Shown in pieces: positions 1-5,104 of a stretch of 5,104 nucleotides of DNA; the stretch's first letter is position 1; every line of letters begins with the position of its first letter. The stretch comes from Myxococcales bacterium (lineage in GTDB: Bacteria; Myxococcota_A; Polyangia; Fen-1088), in the NCBI GenBank assembly GCA_003161835.1, contig PMNO01000519.1:1009-6112 (forward strand), in the 5' to 3' direction. The notes below the pieces were generated by a model. The model did no database searches, had not been told where the DNA came from, and saw only the letters and a program-made list of their open reading frames with translations. The translations under genes and the position numbers were made by a program.

Positions 1-845
1 GCGCCGAGCGTGCCGAGATAGCCCGCGATGGCTCCGGCGATCTCCAGGCGCGCGCGCGCGGGCAGATCGCGCGTGGTCTGGCCGGGCTCGATAGGATCGG
101 GCGTCCCCCGGGTGAGCCGCCGAACCGCGTCCGTGGTGGTCAGCTGGTCGATCTCGACGCGATCATTCCAGTCGTCAATCGAGCGCCTGAACAGATCGTC
201 GAGCACCGGGTTTCCGCCTCCTTCTTCGATGACGGGCCGCGGGCCACCCTCCGCCAGCGCACGCAACGTGTCGGCGTAGGATGTCACCGTCGCGCGCGCG
301 ATGGACCTGTCCATGGCGCCCGTCGCCGCCCGCGCGACCGCGTCGGTGGGATTCGAGAGGCGCGCCGCCAGGCACATGCCCACGGCAAGGCGGCGCACAT
401 CCCACAGATAGGGGAGGCGATCCGCCGTGTCGAAGTCGTTGGGTTCCACGCGGAAGATGCCGGCGCTCGTACGCATGGTCCCGAAGTTCTCGGGATGAGC
501 GTCGCCAAGGCCCAACGGGCGCGCGCCGCCCGCGTCGAAGCGCGTCGCTTGCAGGCCCTGGGCGGGATCGTTCCAATCGTGCAGGAACAGCGCCAGCGAG
601 CCGCGAAAAAAAGCGAACGCGTCGGCGGCCATGAGCGCGTATTTCCCCGCCGCAAGGCCCGGACGCTGGCGCAGGAATTCCGCGTCGCCCGCCGTGATGC
701 TGCCGATGACGACGTCGGCACGCGGCCCCAGCGCTCCGTTTGCCGTGTGGGAGGGCGTGTCGACTCGCGACGACGAGCCGCCGCACCCAACCGCCACCCC
801 GGTGGCGCCGAGCAGGCACGACCACCACAAAGAACGGCCCCGCAC
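1..845 (-). CDS. DUF2252-domain lipoprotein, 3' end cut by window edge
   Basis: 281 codons are visible; the C-terminus lies beyond position 1. The start is GTG at 845-843. An in-frame TAG at 857-855 rules out a longer N-terminus, and there is no good Shine-Dalgarno sequence. The N-terminus has Arg residues, a hydrophobic stretch (LWWSCLLGATGVAV) and Cys21 in VAVGC-GGSSS, a plausible though not perfect lipobox, so export and lipid anchoring are predicted. The family call rests on FAFFRG (77-82), GDAHPENFG (114-122), EPNDFDTA (134-141) and YLWDVRRLAVG (146-156), which match the conserved core of DUF2252. Family function is unknown to me. The GDxHxxN...DFD arrangement resembles the catalytic loop and metal-binding Asp of aminoglycoside-phosphotransferase-like kinases; that comparison is inference. 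Family members I know of are usually over 400 aa, so roughly a third is missing. The gene is divergent from the phosphoesterase gene. An alternating CG run (48-60) falls in an Ala/Arg stretch. Confidence 0.85.
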   Translation of the reverse strand, partial: MRGRSLWWSCLLGATGVAVGCGGSSSRVDTPSHTANGALGPRADVVIGSITAGDAEFLRQRPGLAAGKYALMAADAFAFFRGSLALFLHDWNDPAQGLQATRFDAGGARPLGLGDAHPENFGTMRTSAGIFRVEPNDFDTADRLPYLWDVRRLAVGMCLAARLSNPTDAVARAATGAMDRSIARATVTSYADTLRALAEGGPRPVIEEGGGNPVLDDLFRRSIDDWNDRVEIDQLTTTDAVRRLTRGTPDPIEPGQTTRDLPARARLEIAGAIAGYLGTLG

Positions 846-851
846 GCTACC

Positions 852-881
852 AGTCTAGCCCCTACCGATCAGGGGCGTCAC
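852..881 (-). promoter_or_regulatory. Candidate promoter of the DUF2252 lipoprotein gene
   Basis: Reading the minus strand, GTGACG (881-876) and TAGACT (857-852) match sigma-70 -35 and -10 consensus at 4 of 6 positions each, with an 18-bp spacer. The -10 hexamer ends only 6 nt before the GTG start, so a transcript from here would be leaderless or nearly so. This would agree with the lack of a Shine-Dalgarno sequence. The match is modest and untested. Confidence 0.3.
858..876. promoter_or_regulatory. Inverted repeat in the promoter spacer, candidate operator
   Basis: GCCCCT (858-863) and AGGGGC (871-876) form a perfect 6-bp inverted repeat around a 7-nt centre. It fills the spacer between the proposed -35 and -10 hexamers of the DUF2252 gene. 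A repressor or a spacer-binding activator could sit here. It could also simply be a weak hairpin. Confidence 0.3.
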
Positions 882-905
882 ACATCCTTGCCACAAGTGT
901 TTCGA

Positions 906-919
906 GGACGACATCGTCC
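906..919. promoter_or_regulatory. 14-bp palindrome GGACGACATCGTCC, candidate operator
   Basis: GGACGA (906-911) and TCGTCC (914-919) are exact reverse complements separated by CA. The site lies 39 bp upstream of the phosphoesterase ATG, within the 113-bp divergent region. A weak -35-like TTGCCA is at 888-893 on the plus strand, but there is no convincing -10. No regulator can be named. Confidence 0.25.
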
Positions 920-958
920 CTGTGCCAGGCCGCCACGTGCCTCTCCCACGCTATCGAC

Positions 959-1780
959 ATGGCAGCAAAGACTCTGGTGCATGTTTCGGATCTGAACCTG
1001 GGCAAGGGCGGGAAGTACAGGCGAGGGGCGATCGCCCTGCGCGATACCCTGTTGAAGGCTCGCGTGGATCACGTGGTTGTCTCCGGGGACTTGACCCATC
1101 GCGGCCGCGCGTCCGAGCTGGAGTCCTTCCGAAGAATCTTCGCTCCGCTCGAATCCACGACCAGGATCACGCTCGTACCCGGCGATCACGATCGCCTTGG
1201 CGACGACGTGGCTGGCGCGATTCAGCCCGGTCCCCGGGTTTCCGTGGCGACGTCGGACGGAATCCAGATCGTCCGCTTTGATTCAACGGGGCCCCACGAT
1301 CGGCCCGGCAGCGCCGAGCGGGGCATCTTGAGCGACCATGACGTGGCCGCCATCGGTGAAGCCATCGCCACGGCCCCCGGCCAGACGTTGGTGGTGCTGC
1401 TGATGCACCACCACATCCTGCCCTTGCTGGCGAATCACGCGCCCGAACGCCTCCTGTCGTGGTTGGTCGGGTCGCACGAAGAAGACCTTGAACGCGGCTG
1501 GCGGCTGCTGGGAATTCTGCGCGGTCGGTGCGACTTGGTCTTGCACGGCACCGGGCACACGACTCAAGTGGCAACACCGTTTCCTGATGATGCCCGACCA
1601 TTGTCGGTGTTCAGCGCTGGCCACTCGACCGACATCGGACAGGTTCGGGTCTTCGGGCACGAGAGGGGACGCGTTCTGGGACGGCCCGCCTGGCTCAAGA
1701 TCGGGGCCGTCCCGCCCGGAGCCGAGGAGGCACCGCCGCGATCACGGTGGATGCCCGACTTCCGCGCGACTGGAGCGTGA
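959..1780 (+). CDS. Calcineurin-like metallophosphoesterase with altered metal ligands
   Basis: A 273-aa protein with no signal peptide, so probably cytoplasmic. The start at ATG 959 places the first beta strand (KTLVHVSDL) immediately after the N-terminus, as is normal in this family. The same frame is open back to an ATG at 740, but that would run deep into the divergent gene. There is no clear Shine-Dalgarno sequence. Motifs in order: SDLN (10-13, family DxH), SGDLT (42-46, family GDxx), PGDHD (74-78, family GNHD), MHHH (149-152) and HGTGHTTQ (196-203, family GHxH). The fold and motif order are those of class III phosphodiesterase/phosphoesterase relatives, which hydrolyse phosphomono- or diesters at a dinuclear metal centre. 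Here His to Asn (residue 13), Asn to Asp (76) and His to Thr (202) replace three ligands, so activity is uncertain and the substrate unknown. The 3' end is convergent with the next gene across 7 nt (1781-1787), with no visible terminator. Confidence 0.85.
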   Translation: MAAKTLVHVSDLNLGKGGKYRRGAIALRDTLLKARVDHVVVSGDLTHRGRASELESFRRIFAPLESTTRITLVPGDHDRLGDDVAGAIQPGPRVSVATSDGIQIVRFDSTGPHDRPGSAERGILSDHDVAAIGEAIATAPGQTLVVLLMHHHILPLLANHAPERLLSWLVGSHEEDLERGWRLLGILRGRCDLVLHGTGHTTQVATPFPDDARPLSVFSAGHSTDIGQVRVFGHERGRVLGRPAWLKIGAVPPGAEEAPPRSRWMPDFRATGA

Positions 1781-1787
1781 CGCCCCT

Positions 1788-2924
1788 TCAGGGAGTGAGC
1801 GCGAAGCAGTAGAAACCGCCGTAGCCCCCACCGGAGCCGACGGTCGGATTCGTCAGTTGCGGGGGCCCCATCTCGACCAAGCTGGCACCGGCCGCGCAGC
1901 CCGCCTCGTCCAGGGCCGACATCCAATGGCCGAGGCTAAACGCGCCGCCTCCAATCATGCCGCCTCCCATACCGCCTGCGATGCCGCCCCCGAAGACGCC
2001 ACCTCCTGGCCTGTCGGTGCGCGGCCACGAGTGGCCAACGCGCGGCCTTCCGGCGGCCCCTTCGGCCGTGGTCCAGCCCGAACAGGTCGGGTTGGTGCCG
2101 CCCGTGTAGAGCTGGCCGTTCGCATCGGAGCCCGTCAACGTGTCGTGGTTGTCCGGGCAGGCATTGTTGCTACAGCCGGGGGCACCGTCCTGGTGATTCG
2201 GAATGCCGGTTTCGTTGGGAAAATCATTGATGATTGTCGGATCCGCGTCCGTGGGCCGCATTCCCACGAGGTTGGCCTTCTTGGCCGAGAAAAGGCGACC
2301 CATCCGGTCGTACCAAGGGCCTTCCCCGATGCGATCGATGGCGTGCACGGCGCCCCCGCCGGGGCCTCCCGTAGGCGCGCTCAGGAACGCGCGCCACACC
2401 TTCGCCCCGGCCCCGGGCAGCGCGGATTCGGCGATCGTGGTGCAGATCTTGTCGGCGCCGCGAATGCCCGCGCCGTCGCCGGTTTCACCGAAGCGCAGAT
2501 CGCCGCCGAAGCCCTGCTCATTGCCGGCGAGCTTTTGTAGCGCGCCCACGCTGGTGAGGAAGAAGCTGAACTTCCCGACGGACGGAGCTTGCGATCCTCC
2601 CGAAGCGCTCGCACCACCGGTGGCACCACCCCCCGTGGCCGTGGCCCCGCCCGTCGTCGGGCTTCCCCCCGCGCCACTGCCCCCGGCGGCGATGGAGCCG
2701 CCGGTTGCTGGGGTGTCACCGCCGGATCCGATGGTTGGGGTTCCTCCCGTGCCGAGGCCCCCGGAAGCGCCACCCGTCGTCGCCTTTCCACCAGAACCGG
2801 AACTCGAAGCCCCACCCGACCCGGCCGCCGGCGCCCCCTCTGAGCCTGACGATCCACAGGCCGATGCCGCGAGCGTGGCCAGGGCGGCACAACACACGAT
2901 CATCTGTCGAGTGGATGATGACAT
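1788..2924 (-). CDS. Lipoprotein with Gly-rich linker and DUF1554/endostatin-like domain
   Basis: A 378-aa protein. ATG 2924-2922 is preferred because GGAG lies 6 nt upstream and it gives a compact signal peptide (residues 1-22, hydrophobic core IVCCAALATLAA) ending at LAASAC with Cys23 as the lipidated residue. An in-frame ATG at 2960 would overlap the upstream gene. Residues 24-112 are a Gly/Ser/Thr/Ala spacer, probably a flexible tether away from the membrane. Residues 117-378 form one domain with GADKIC (156-161), WRAFLS (177-182), DRIGEGPWY (197-205), HDTLTGS (260-266), CSGWTT (281-286), VGHS (296-299) and terminal FYCFA (371-375). This pattern resembles the DUF1554/collagen-endostatin-like domain seen in surface lipoproteins of myxobacteria and Leptospira. 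Six cysteines (161, 251, 256, 281, 343, 373) could pair as disulfides. A Gly-rich insertion occupies about 307-328. It is probably the second gene of an operon, starting 26 nt after the upstream stop. Ligand and function are unknown. Confidence 0.85.
   Translation of the reverse strand: MSSSTRQMIVCCAALATLAASACGSSGSEGAPAAGSGGASSSGSGGKATTGGASGGLGTGGTPTIGSGGDTPATGGSIAAGGSGAGGSPTTGGATATGGGATGGASASGGSQAPSVGKFSFFLTSVGALQKLAGNEQGFGGDLRFGETGDGAGIRGADKICTTIAESALPGAGAKVWRAFLSAPTGGPGGGAVHAIDRIGEGPWYDRMGRLFSAKKANLVGMRPTDADPTIINDFPNETGIPNHQDGAPGCSNNACPDNHDTLTGSDANGQLYTGGTNPTCSGWTTAEGAAGRPRVGHSWPRTDRPGGGVFGGGIAGGMGGGMIGGGAFSLGHWMSALDEAGCAAGASLVEMGPPQLTNPTVGSGGGYGGFYCFALTP
2586..2855 (-). repeat. Low-complexity Gly/Ser/Thr/Ala linker coding region
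   Basis: This stretch encodes residues 24-113 of the lipoprotein at 2924-1788. It consists of degenerate TGG, GSGG and ATGG units without a strict period. Its complement yields a spurious proline-rich reading frame on the plus strand. Confidence 0.8.
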
Positions 2925-2930
2925 GCGCCG

Positions 2931-2934
2931 CTCC
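2931..2934 (-). promoter_or_regulatory. Ribosome binding site of the endostatin-like lipoprotein gene
   Basis: GGAG on the minus strand, 6 nt before ATG 2924. It favours this start over the in-frame ATG at 2960. Confidence 0.6.
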
Positions 2935-2950
2935 GTTGCTGGGGTTGTGC

Positions 2951-3970
2951 TCAGTTGCATTTCAGGTCCGCCCCGCAGGTCTTGCCTGCCGGGCAGGGGA
3001 GCGATTGATCGTCGCAGGAAACCACGCCCTCGACGTTGACGAACCGTTCGACAGACGAGGCCACCGCGAAATCCACGCAGCCATCGGTCATGGATATGGA
3101 ATCAAGGGAACGCCGAGTCAGCGACATCGACGGAAAGCCCGCGGTGCCTCGGTCGATGAGCGCGGTCATCAGGGACGCGGGAATCGATACCGAACCGGTG
3201 TCGGCAAGATCGCATTCGATCTGGGCCGAGATGCCGCCATGGTGAGCGATATCGAGAATCAGCAGAATTCGGCCGGCGCCAGCCGGGGCAGGCGCCGTCC
3301 AGGTAACGTGAAACGGCTTGTCTGGTTCGATCTCGGGGAAGGTCGTCGGAACATCAAGGGGAACGATTCCCCGCACCGAAAGCGATAGCGCGGGAACGGC
3401 GGCGCCGCTCAGCCGCAAGTCCACGCCGCCGCCGAGATCGTAGGGTGGGTAGGCGGTGGTCGTGGGCAGGGCCACATAGTATTGACTGGAGGTGAAGGTC
3501 ATCGAGACCGGAATCGCGAGCCCCGTGATGGTGGCAGTACCGGCATCCTGCGACGCGGGCGGGTCGGCGCATTGGTTCGTGCCGACACATTGCTTCGGGA
3601 ATGCGCAGGTCGGATTGAGGCAGCTGAGGGTCTGTCCCACGAGCAGGCGGCAGTCCCCGCTCCTGGTCACCTCCTGCAGGATCTCGTTCGACTTGACCTT
3701 GTTCAGAACCCGACCGGCTATCTGCGTCTGCGCCGGGGCAGTCAGCTTGGCCGCGATCAAATTAACCGCGATTCCCCCGACGCGCTCCGTCGCCGGGCAG
3801 GGCTTGTAGACCAGCGCCCCTGCTATCGGGCCCCCGGCCCCACTGCCTCCCGTCGCATTGCCCCCGCCCGCGGGGCTCCCCCCCGAACATCCCGACGCCA
3901 GAAATACACCCAACAGGGTGATATCCGTGGCCAACTTTCCAGAACGATGGGCGCTGCTCCGATCGGTCAT
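2951..3970 (-). CDS. Cys-rich lipoprotein of unknown function
   Basis: A 339-aa protein. ATG 3970-3968 is chosen because AGGAGG sits 5 nt upstream and it gives a lipoprotein signal peptide (hydrophobic ITLLGVFLASG) with Cys28 in LASGC. The same frame is open to an ATG at 4150, but that would bury the signal sequence. A short Gly-rich spacer (29-50) follows. Twelve further cysteines, an even number suggesting disulfides and an extracytoplasmic location, fall into an N-terminal group (58, 107, 117, 122, 128, 134) and a C-terminal group (253, 298, 319, 326, 332, 338). Both groups end in C-x5-C-x5-C. The segment between is rich in predicted beta strands (for example FHVTWTA, GRILLILDI). I recognise no enzymatic motif or named family; similar Cys-terminated lipoproteins are common in Polyangia. 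It is likely the first gene of an operon, with the endostatin-like lipoprotein gene starting 26 nt downstream. Its promoter must lie in the divergent region 3971-4208. Confidence 0.85.
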   Translation of the reverse strand: MTDRSSAHRSGKLATDITLLGVFLASGCSGGSPAGGGNATGGSGAGGPIAGALVYKPCPATERVGGIAVNLIAAKLTAPAQTQIAGRVLNKVKSNEILQEVTRSGDCRLLVGQTLSCLNPTCAFPKQCVGTNQCADPPASQDAGTATITGLAIPVSMTFTSSQYYVALPTTTAYPPYDLGGGVDLRLSGAAVPALSLSVRGIVPLDVPTTFPEIEPDKPFHVTWTAPAPAGAGRILLILDIAHHGGISAQIECDLADTGSVSIPASLMTALIDRGTAGFPSMSLTRRSLDSISMTDGCVDFAVASSVERFVNVEGVVSCDDQSLPCPAGKTCGADLKCN

Positions 3971-3975
3971 GGATC

Positions 3976-3981
3976 CCTCCT
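3976..3981 (-). promoter_or_regulatory. Strong ribosome binding site of the Cys-rich lipoprotein gene
   Basis: AGGAGG on the minus strand with 5 nt to ATG 3970. This is the best Shine-Dalgarno sequence in the window, and it fixes the start inside a much longer open frame. Confidence 0.8.
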
Positions 3982-4027
3982 CGGCTCCGGTGCAGTGACG
4001 GGGAACGCACAATTGGGGTCGCAATCG

Positions 4028-4041
4028 TGACCAGTTTGTCA
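4028..4041. promoter_or_regulatory. Palindrome TGAC-N6-GTCA, candidate operator copy 1
   Basis: TGACCAGTTTGTCA is an inverted repeat with 4-bp arms, centred about 64 bp upstream of the minus-strand ATG. It shares arm sequence and spacing with copy 2 at 4106-4119. Confidence 0.4.
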
Positions 4042-4105
4042 TGAATTGTCTGCGAACCTGTTGTTTGACGGAGCGCCCCGGCTGGGGGCCAGGTCTGCGG
4101 CACAT

Positions 4106-4119
4106 TGACCTTCCGGTCA
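4106..4119. promoter_or_regulatory. Palindrome TGAC-N6-GTCA, candidate operator copy 2
   Basis: TGACCTTCCGGTCA has the same spacing as copy 1, and its arms extend to 5 bp (TGACC/GGTCA). It lies about 96 bp upstream of the plus-strand ATG. The TGA-to-TCA spacing (8) differs from the usual CRP and FNR sites (6), so neither family is implied. Confidence 0.4.
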
Positions 4120-4139
4120 CCCTTCGAATGGGGTAGGGA

Positions 4140-4149
4140 TGACCAGTCA
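4140..4149. promoter_or_regulatory. Compact palindrome TGAC-CA-GTCA
   Basis: TGACCAGTCA pairs the same half-sites as the two 14-bp palindromes but with only 2 nt between them. It lies 60 bp upstream of ATG 4209. It may be an independent half-site cluster rather than the same operator. Confidence 0.3.
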
Positions 4150-4196
4150 AACAGTGACGAAGGGCGCCGCCCGTCGACTACACACATCTCACGAGC

Positions 4197-4202
4197 AGGT
4201 GA
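4197..4202 (+). promoter_or_regulatory. Ribosome binding site of the phosphohistidine-domain lipoprotein gene
   Basis: AGGTGA lies 6 nt before ATG 4209 but 12 nt before the second in-frame ATG at 4215, so the first ATG is favoured. Confidence 0.6.
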
Positions 4203-4208
4203 CCGACG

Positions 4209-5104
4209 ATGCCAATGAAAGATCAGGCTCTGTCCTTGGTGCATGCTGGCCTCGCCACGGTGGCTTGCGCCGCGATGCTGACGGCATCGTGTGGGGGCGG
4301 GAGCGGCGCCGTCGTCGAAAAGTGCATGGTGGCGCAGGGCGACGCCGCTCCGGATTTTCTGCGTCAGATAGGCTGCAAGGCAGACTTCCTTGCCCTGGCT
4401 TCGGTGCCGCTGACCACTACCATCCCCGGCGCGCGGTCGGTCAAGGTCGTGTTCGATCTGTTCGACGGCAAGCTGATGGAACAGCTGTACTTCCAGAACA
4501 GCGTGAAGTTCCAGATCCACTATCAGTTCGCGACAAAGGATCTGTCGGCGCCGGACCACATTCTGGTTCCGTCGCTGAGTCAATTCAATCAGACCGAATA
4601 CTACGCTCCGGAGGATCAGCGACGCTTCATCCTGGGCGCCGTGACGTACTACGAAGGCCCCGGCATCTGGGCGCTGGAGATTGCCCCCTACGACACGGCC
4701 ACCCCCCAGATGATCGAAAAGCTATTCAACAAGGTGAAGGGCGCCGTCTTCTTCAAGGACAACCTGTTCTTCCACCCCACCTCCGAATCCGTGGAGGCCA
4801 GGGCCAAGGACCTTCCAGCCTCAATCAGGGTGAAGACCACCGACGATATTTTCGCCCAGACCGCCTACCAACCGCTGAACCTGGGCACGACGATCGGCAA
4901 GCTTCGATTCGTCAACGCCGACGCCCTGGACTCCGCGTACGTGGGGTTCCGAGATGTCGTGGTGCTGGATCGCGTGCCCAACGATATTTCCGTGGTGGCG
5001 GGAATGATCACGGAAGAATTCCAAACGCCCCTGTCGCACGTCAACGTGCTCGCGCAAAACCGCGGCACGCCCAACATGGGCCTGCGCAAGGCGACCACGA
5101 ACCC
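4209..5104 (+). CDS. Lipoprotein with PEP-utiliser/GWD-type phosphohistidine domain, 3' end cut
   Basis: 298 codons are visible; the reading frame continues past the right edge. The signal peptide spans residues 1-27, with a hydrophobic segment (LVHAGLATVACAAMLTAS) and Cys28 in LTASC-GGGSG, so a secreted lipid-anchored protein is predicted. Residues 29 to about 235 form a region I cannot assign, rich in Tyr, Phe and charged residues (for example RRFILGAVTYYEGPGIW). From about residue 250 comes VVVLDRVPNDISVVAG and then TPLSHVNVLAQNRGTPNMG with His277. This matches the swivelling phosphohistidine domain of PEP synthase, pyruvate phosphate dikinase and especially glucan water dikinase (LSHVSVRARN). 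In those enzymes the His carries phosphate between ATP and substrate. If the order is as in glucan water dikinase, a PEP/pyruvate-binding ATP-grasp domain would follow outside the window. Substrate is unknown, and the extracytoplasmic location is odd for an ATP-dependent enzyme. It is divergent from the two-gene lipoprotein operon. Confidence 0.8.
   Translation, partial: MPMKDQALSLVHAGLATVACAAMLTASCGGGSGAVVEKCMVAQGDAAPDFLRQIGCKADFLALASVPLTTTIPGARSVKVVFDLFDGKLMEQLYFQNSVKFQIHYQFATKDLSAPDHILVPSLSQFNQTEYYAPEDQRRFILGAVTYYEGPGIWALEIAPYDTATPQMIEKLFNKVKGAVFFKDNLFFHPTSESVEARAKDLPASIRVKTTDDIFAQTAYQPLNLGTTIGKLRFVNADALDSAYVGFRDVVVLDRVPNDISVVAGMITEEFQTPLSHVNVLAQNRGTPNMGLRKATTN

Larger units (their letters stand above)
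3971..4208. promoter_or_regulatory. Divergent intergenic region with clustered TGAC/GTCA sites
   Basis: These 238 bp separate the Cys-rich lipoprotein gene (minus) from the phosphohistidine-domain lipoprotein gene (plus), and should hold both promoters. The word TGAC, on either strand, starts at 3996, 4028, 4038, 4066, 4106, 4116, 4140, 4146, 4155 and 4200, plus 3966 over the minus-strand start codon. About two would be expected by chance. Paired sites form palindromes, annotated separately. The octamers TGACCAGT (4028 and 4140) and CAGTGACG (3993 and 4152) each occur twice. A weak plus-strand promoter is possible: GTGACG at 4154-4159, TACACA at 4179-4184, 19-bp spacer. No convincing minus-strand promoter was found. 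Confidence 0.55.

Noticed and set aside
48..60. Alternating CG run as a structural (Z-DNA) element
   Set aside because: It is only 13 nt and explained by Ala/Arg codons in a GC-rich gene.
175..828. Two minus-strand frames (175-828 and 284-790) at the DUF2252 locus
   Set aside because: They are Arg/Ala-rich and motif-free. The third minus frame, open to the window edge, carries the clear DUF2252 motifs.
740..958. N-terminal extension of the phosphoesterase from ATG 740
   Set aside because: It would overlap the DUF2252 gene by about 100 bp and add 73 residues without homology-like features before the first beta strand of the fold.
1781..1800. Bidirectional terminator between the convergent genes
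   Set aside because: The 7-nt gap and flanks offer only a CCCC-TTCA-GGGA pairing with no T-tract, too weak to call.
1488..2540. 350-codon plus-strand open frame
   Set aside because: It overlaps the 3' half of the phosphoesterase gene in another frame and lies antisense to the endostatin-like lipoprotein gene. The translation is Arg/Ala-rich with no motif, as expected of a shadow in GC-rich DNA.
2925..2960. ATG 2960 as start of the endostatin-like lipoprotein
   Set aside because: It overlaps the upstream stop codon region, and it adds a 12-residue extension before a complete signal peptide that already has its own GGAG site.
2203..3039. 278-codon plus-strand proline-rich open frame
   Set aside because: The proline runs are the complement of the Gly-rich linker codons of the minus-strand lipoprotein. 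It has no signal or domain of its own.
3762..4583. 273-codon minus-strand open frame across the divergent promoter region
   Set aside because: It is antisense to the phosphohistidine-domain lipoprotein and out of frame with the Cys-rich lipoprotein. It spans both divergent starts and shows no recognisable motif.

Overview
The window is GC-rich, densely coding DNA. Four of its five genes encode predicted lipoproteins, and two of these carry Gly/Ser/Ala-rich spacers after the lipid-modified cysteine. That combination suggests a myxobacterium, most likely a Polyangia-type member of the Myxococcota. This is an inference from style and composition, because no rRNA or marker gene is present.

Layout, left to right. 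(1) Positions 1-845, minus strand: a lipoprotein with a DUF2252 domain, its 3' end cut by the window edge. (2) Positions 846-958: a divergent intergenic region with a candidate promoter and two short perfect inverted repeats. (3) Positions 959-1780, plus strand: a calcineurin-like metallophosphoesterase of 273 aa in which several canonical metal ligands are replaced. (4) Convergent with it across 7 nt is a two-gene minus-strand operon. Its first gene (3970-2951) is a Cys-rich lipoprotein of unknown function. Its second gene (2924-1788) is a lipoprotein with a long Gly-rich linker and a DUF1554/endostatin-like domain. (5) Positions 3971-4208: a second divergent intergenic region, strikingly enriched in TGAC/GTCA words, including two copies of TGAC-N6-GTCA. 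(6) Positions 4209-5104, plus strand: the first 298 residues of a lipoprotein that reaches a PEP-utiliser/glucan-water-dikinase-type phosphohistidine domain at the right edge.

How the genes may work together is not known. Four products should be exported and lipid-anchored, and the metallophosphoesterase is the only one predicted to be cytoplasmic. Two exported proteins (DUF2252 and the phosphohistidine-domain protein) show motifs that resemble phosphotransfer enzymes, which is odd for a compartment without ATP. The two Cys-rich/Gly-rich lipoproteins look co-transcribed, and they share a possibly co-regulated bidirectional promoter with the phosphohistidine-domain lipoprotein. I see no tRNA, rRNA, CRISPR array, insertion sequence or convincing intrinsic terminator.
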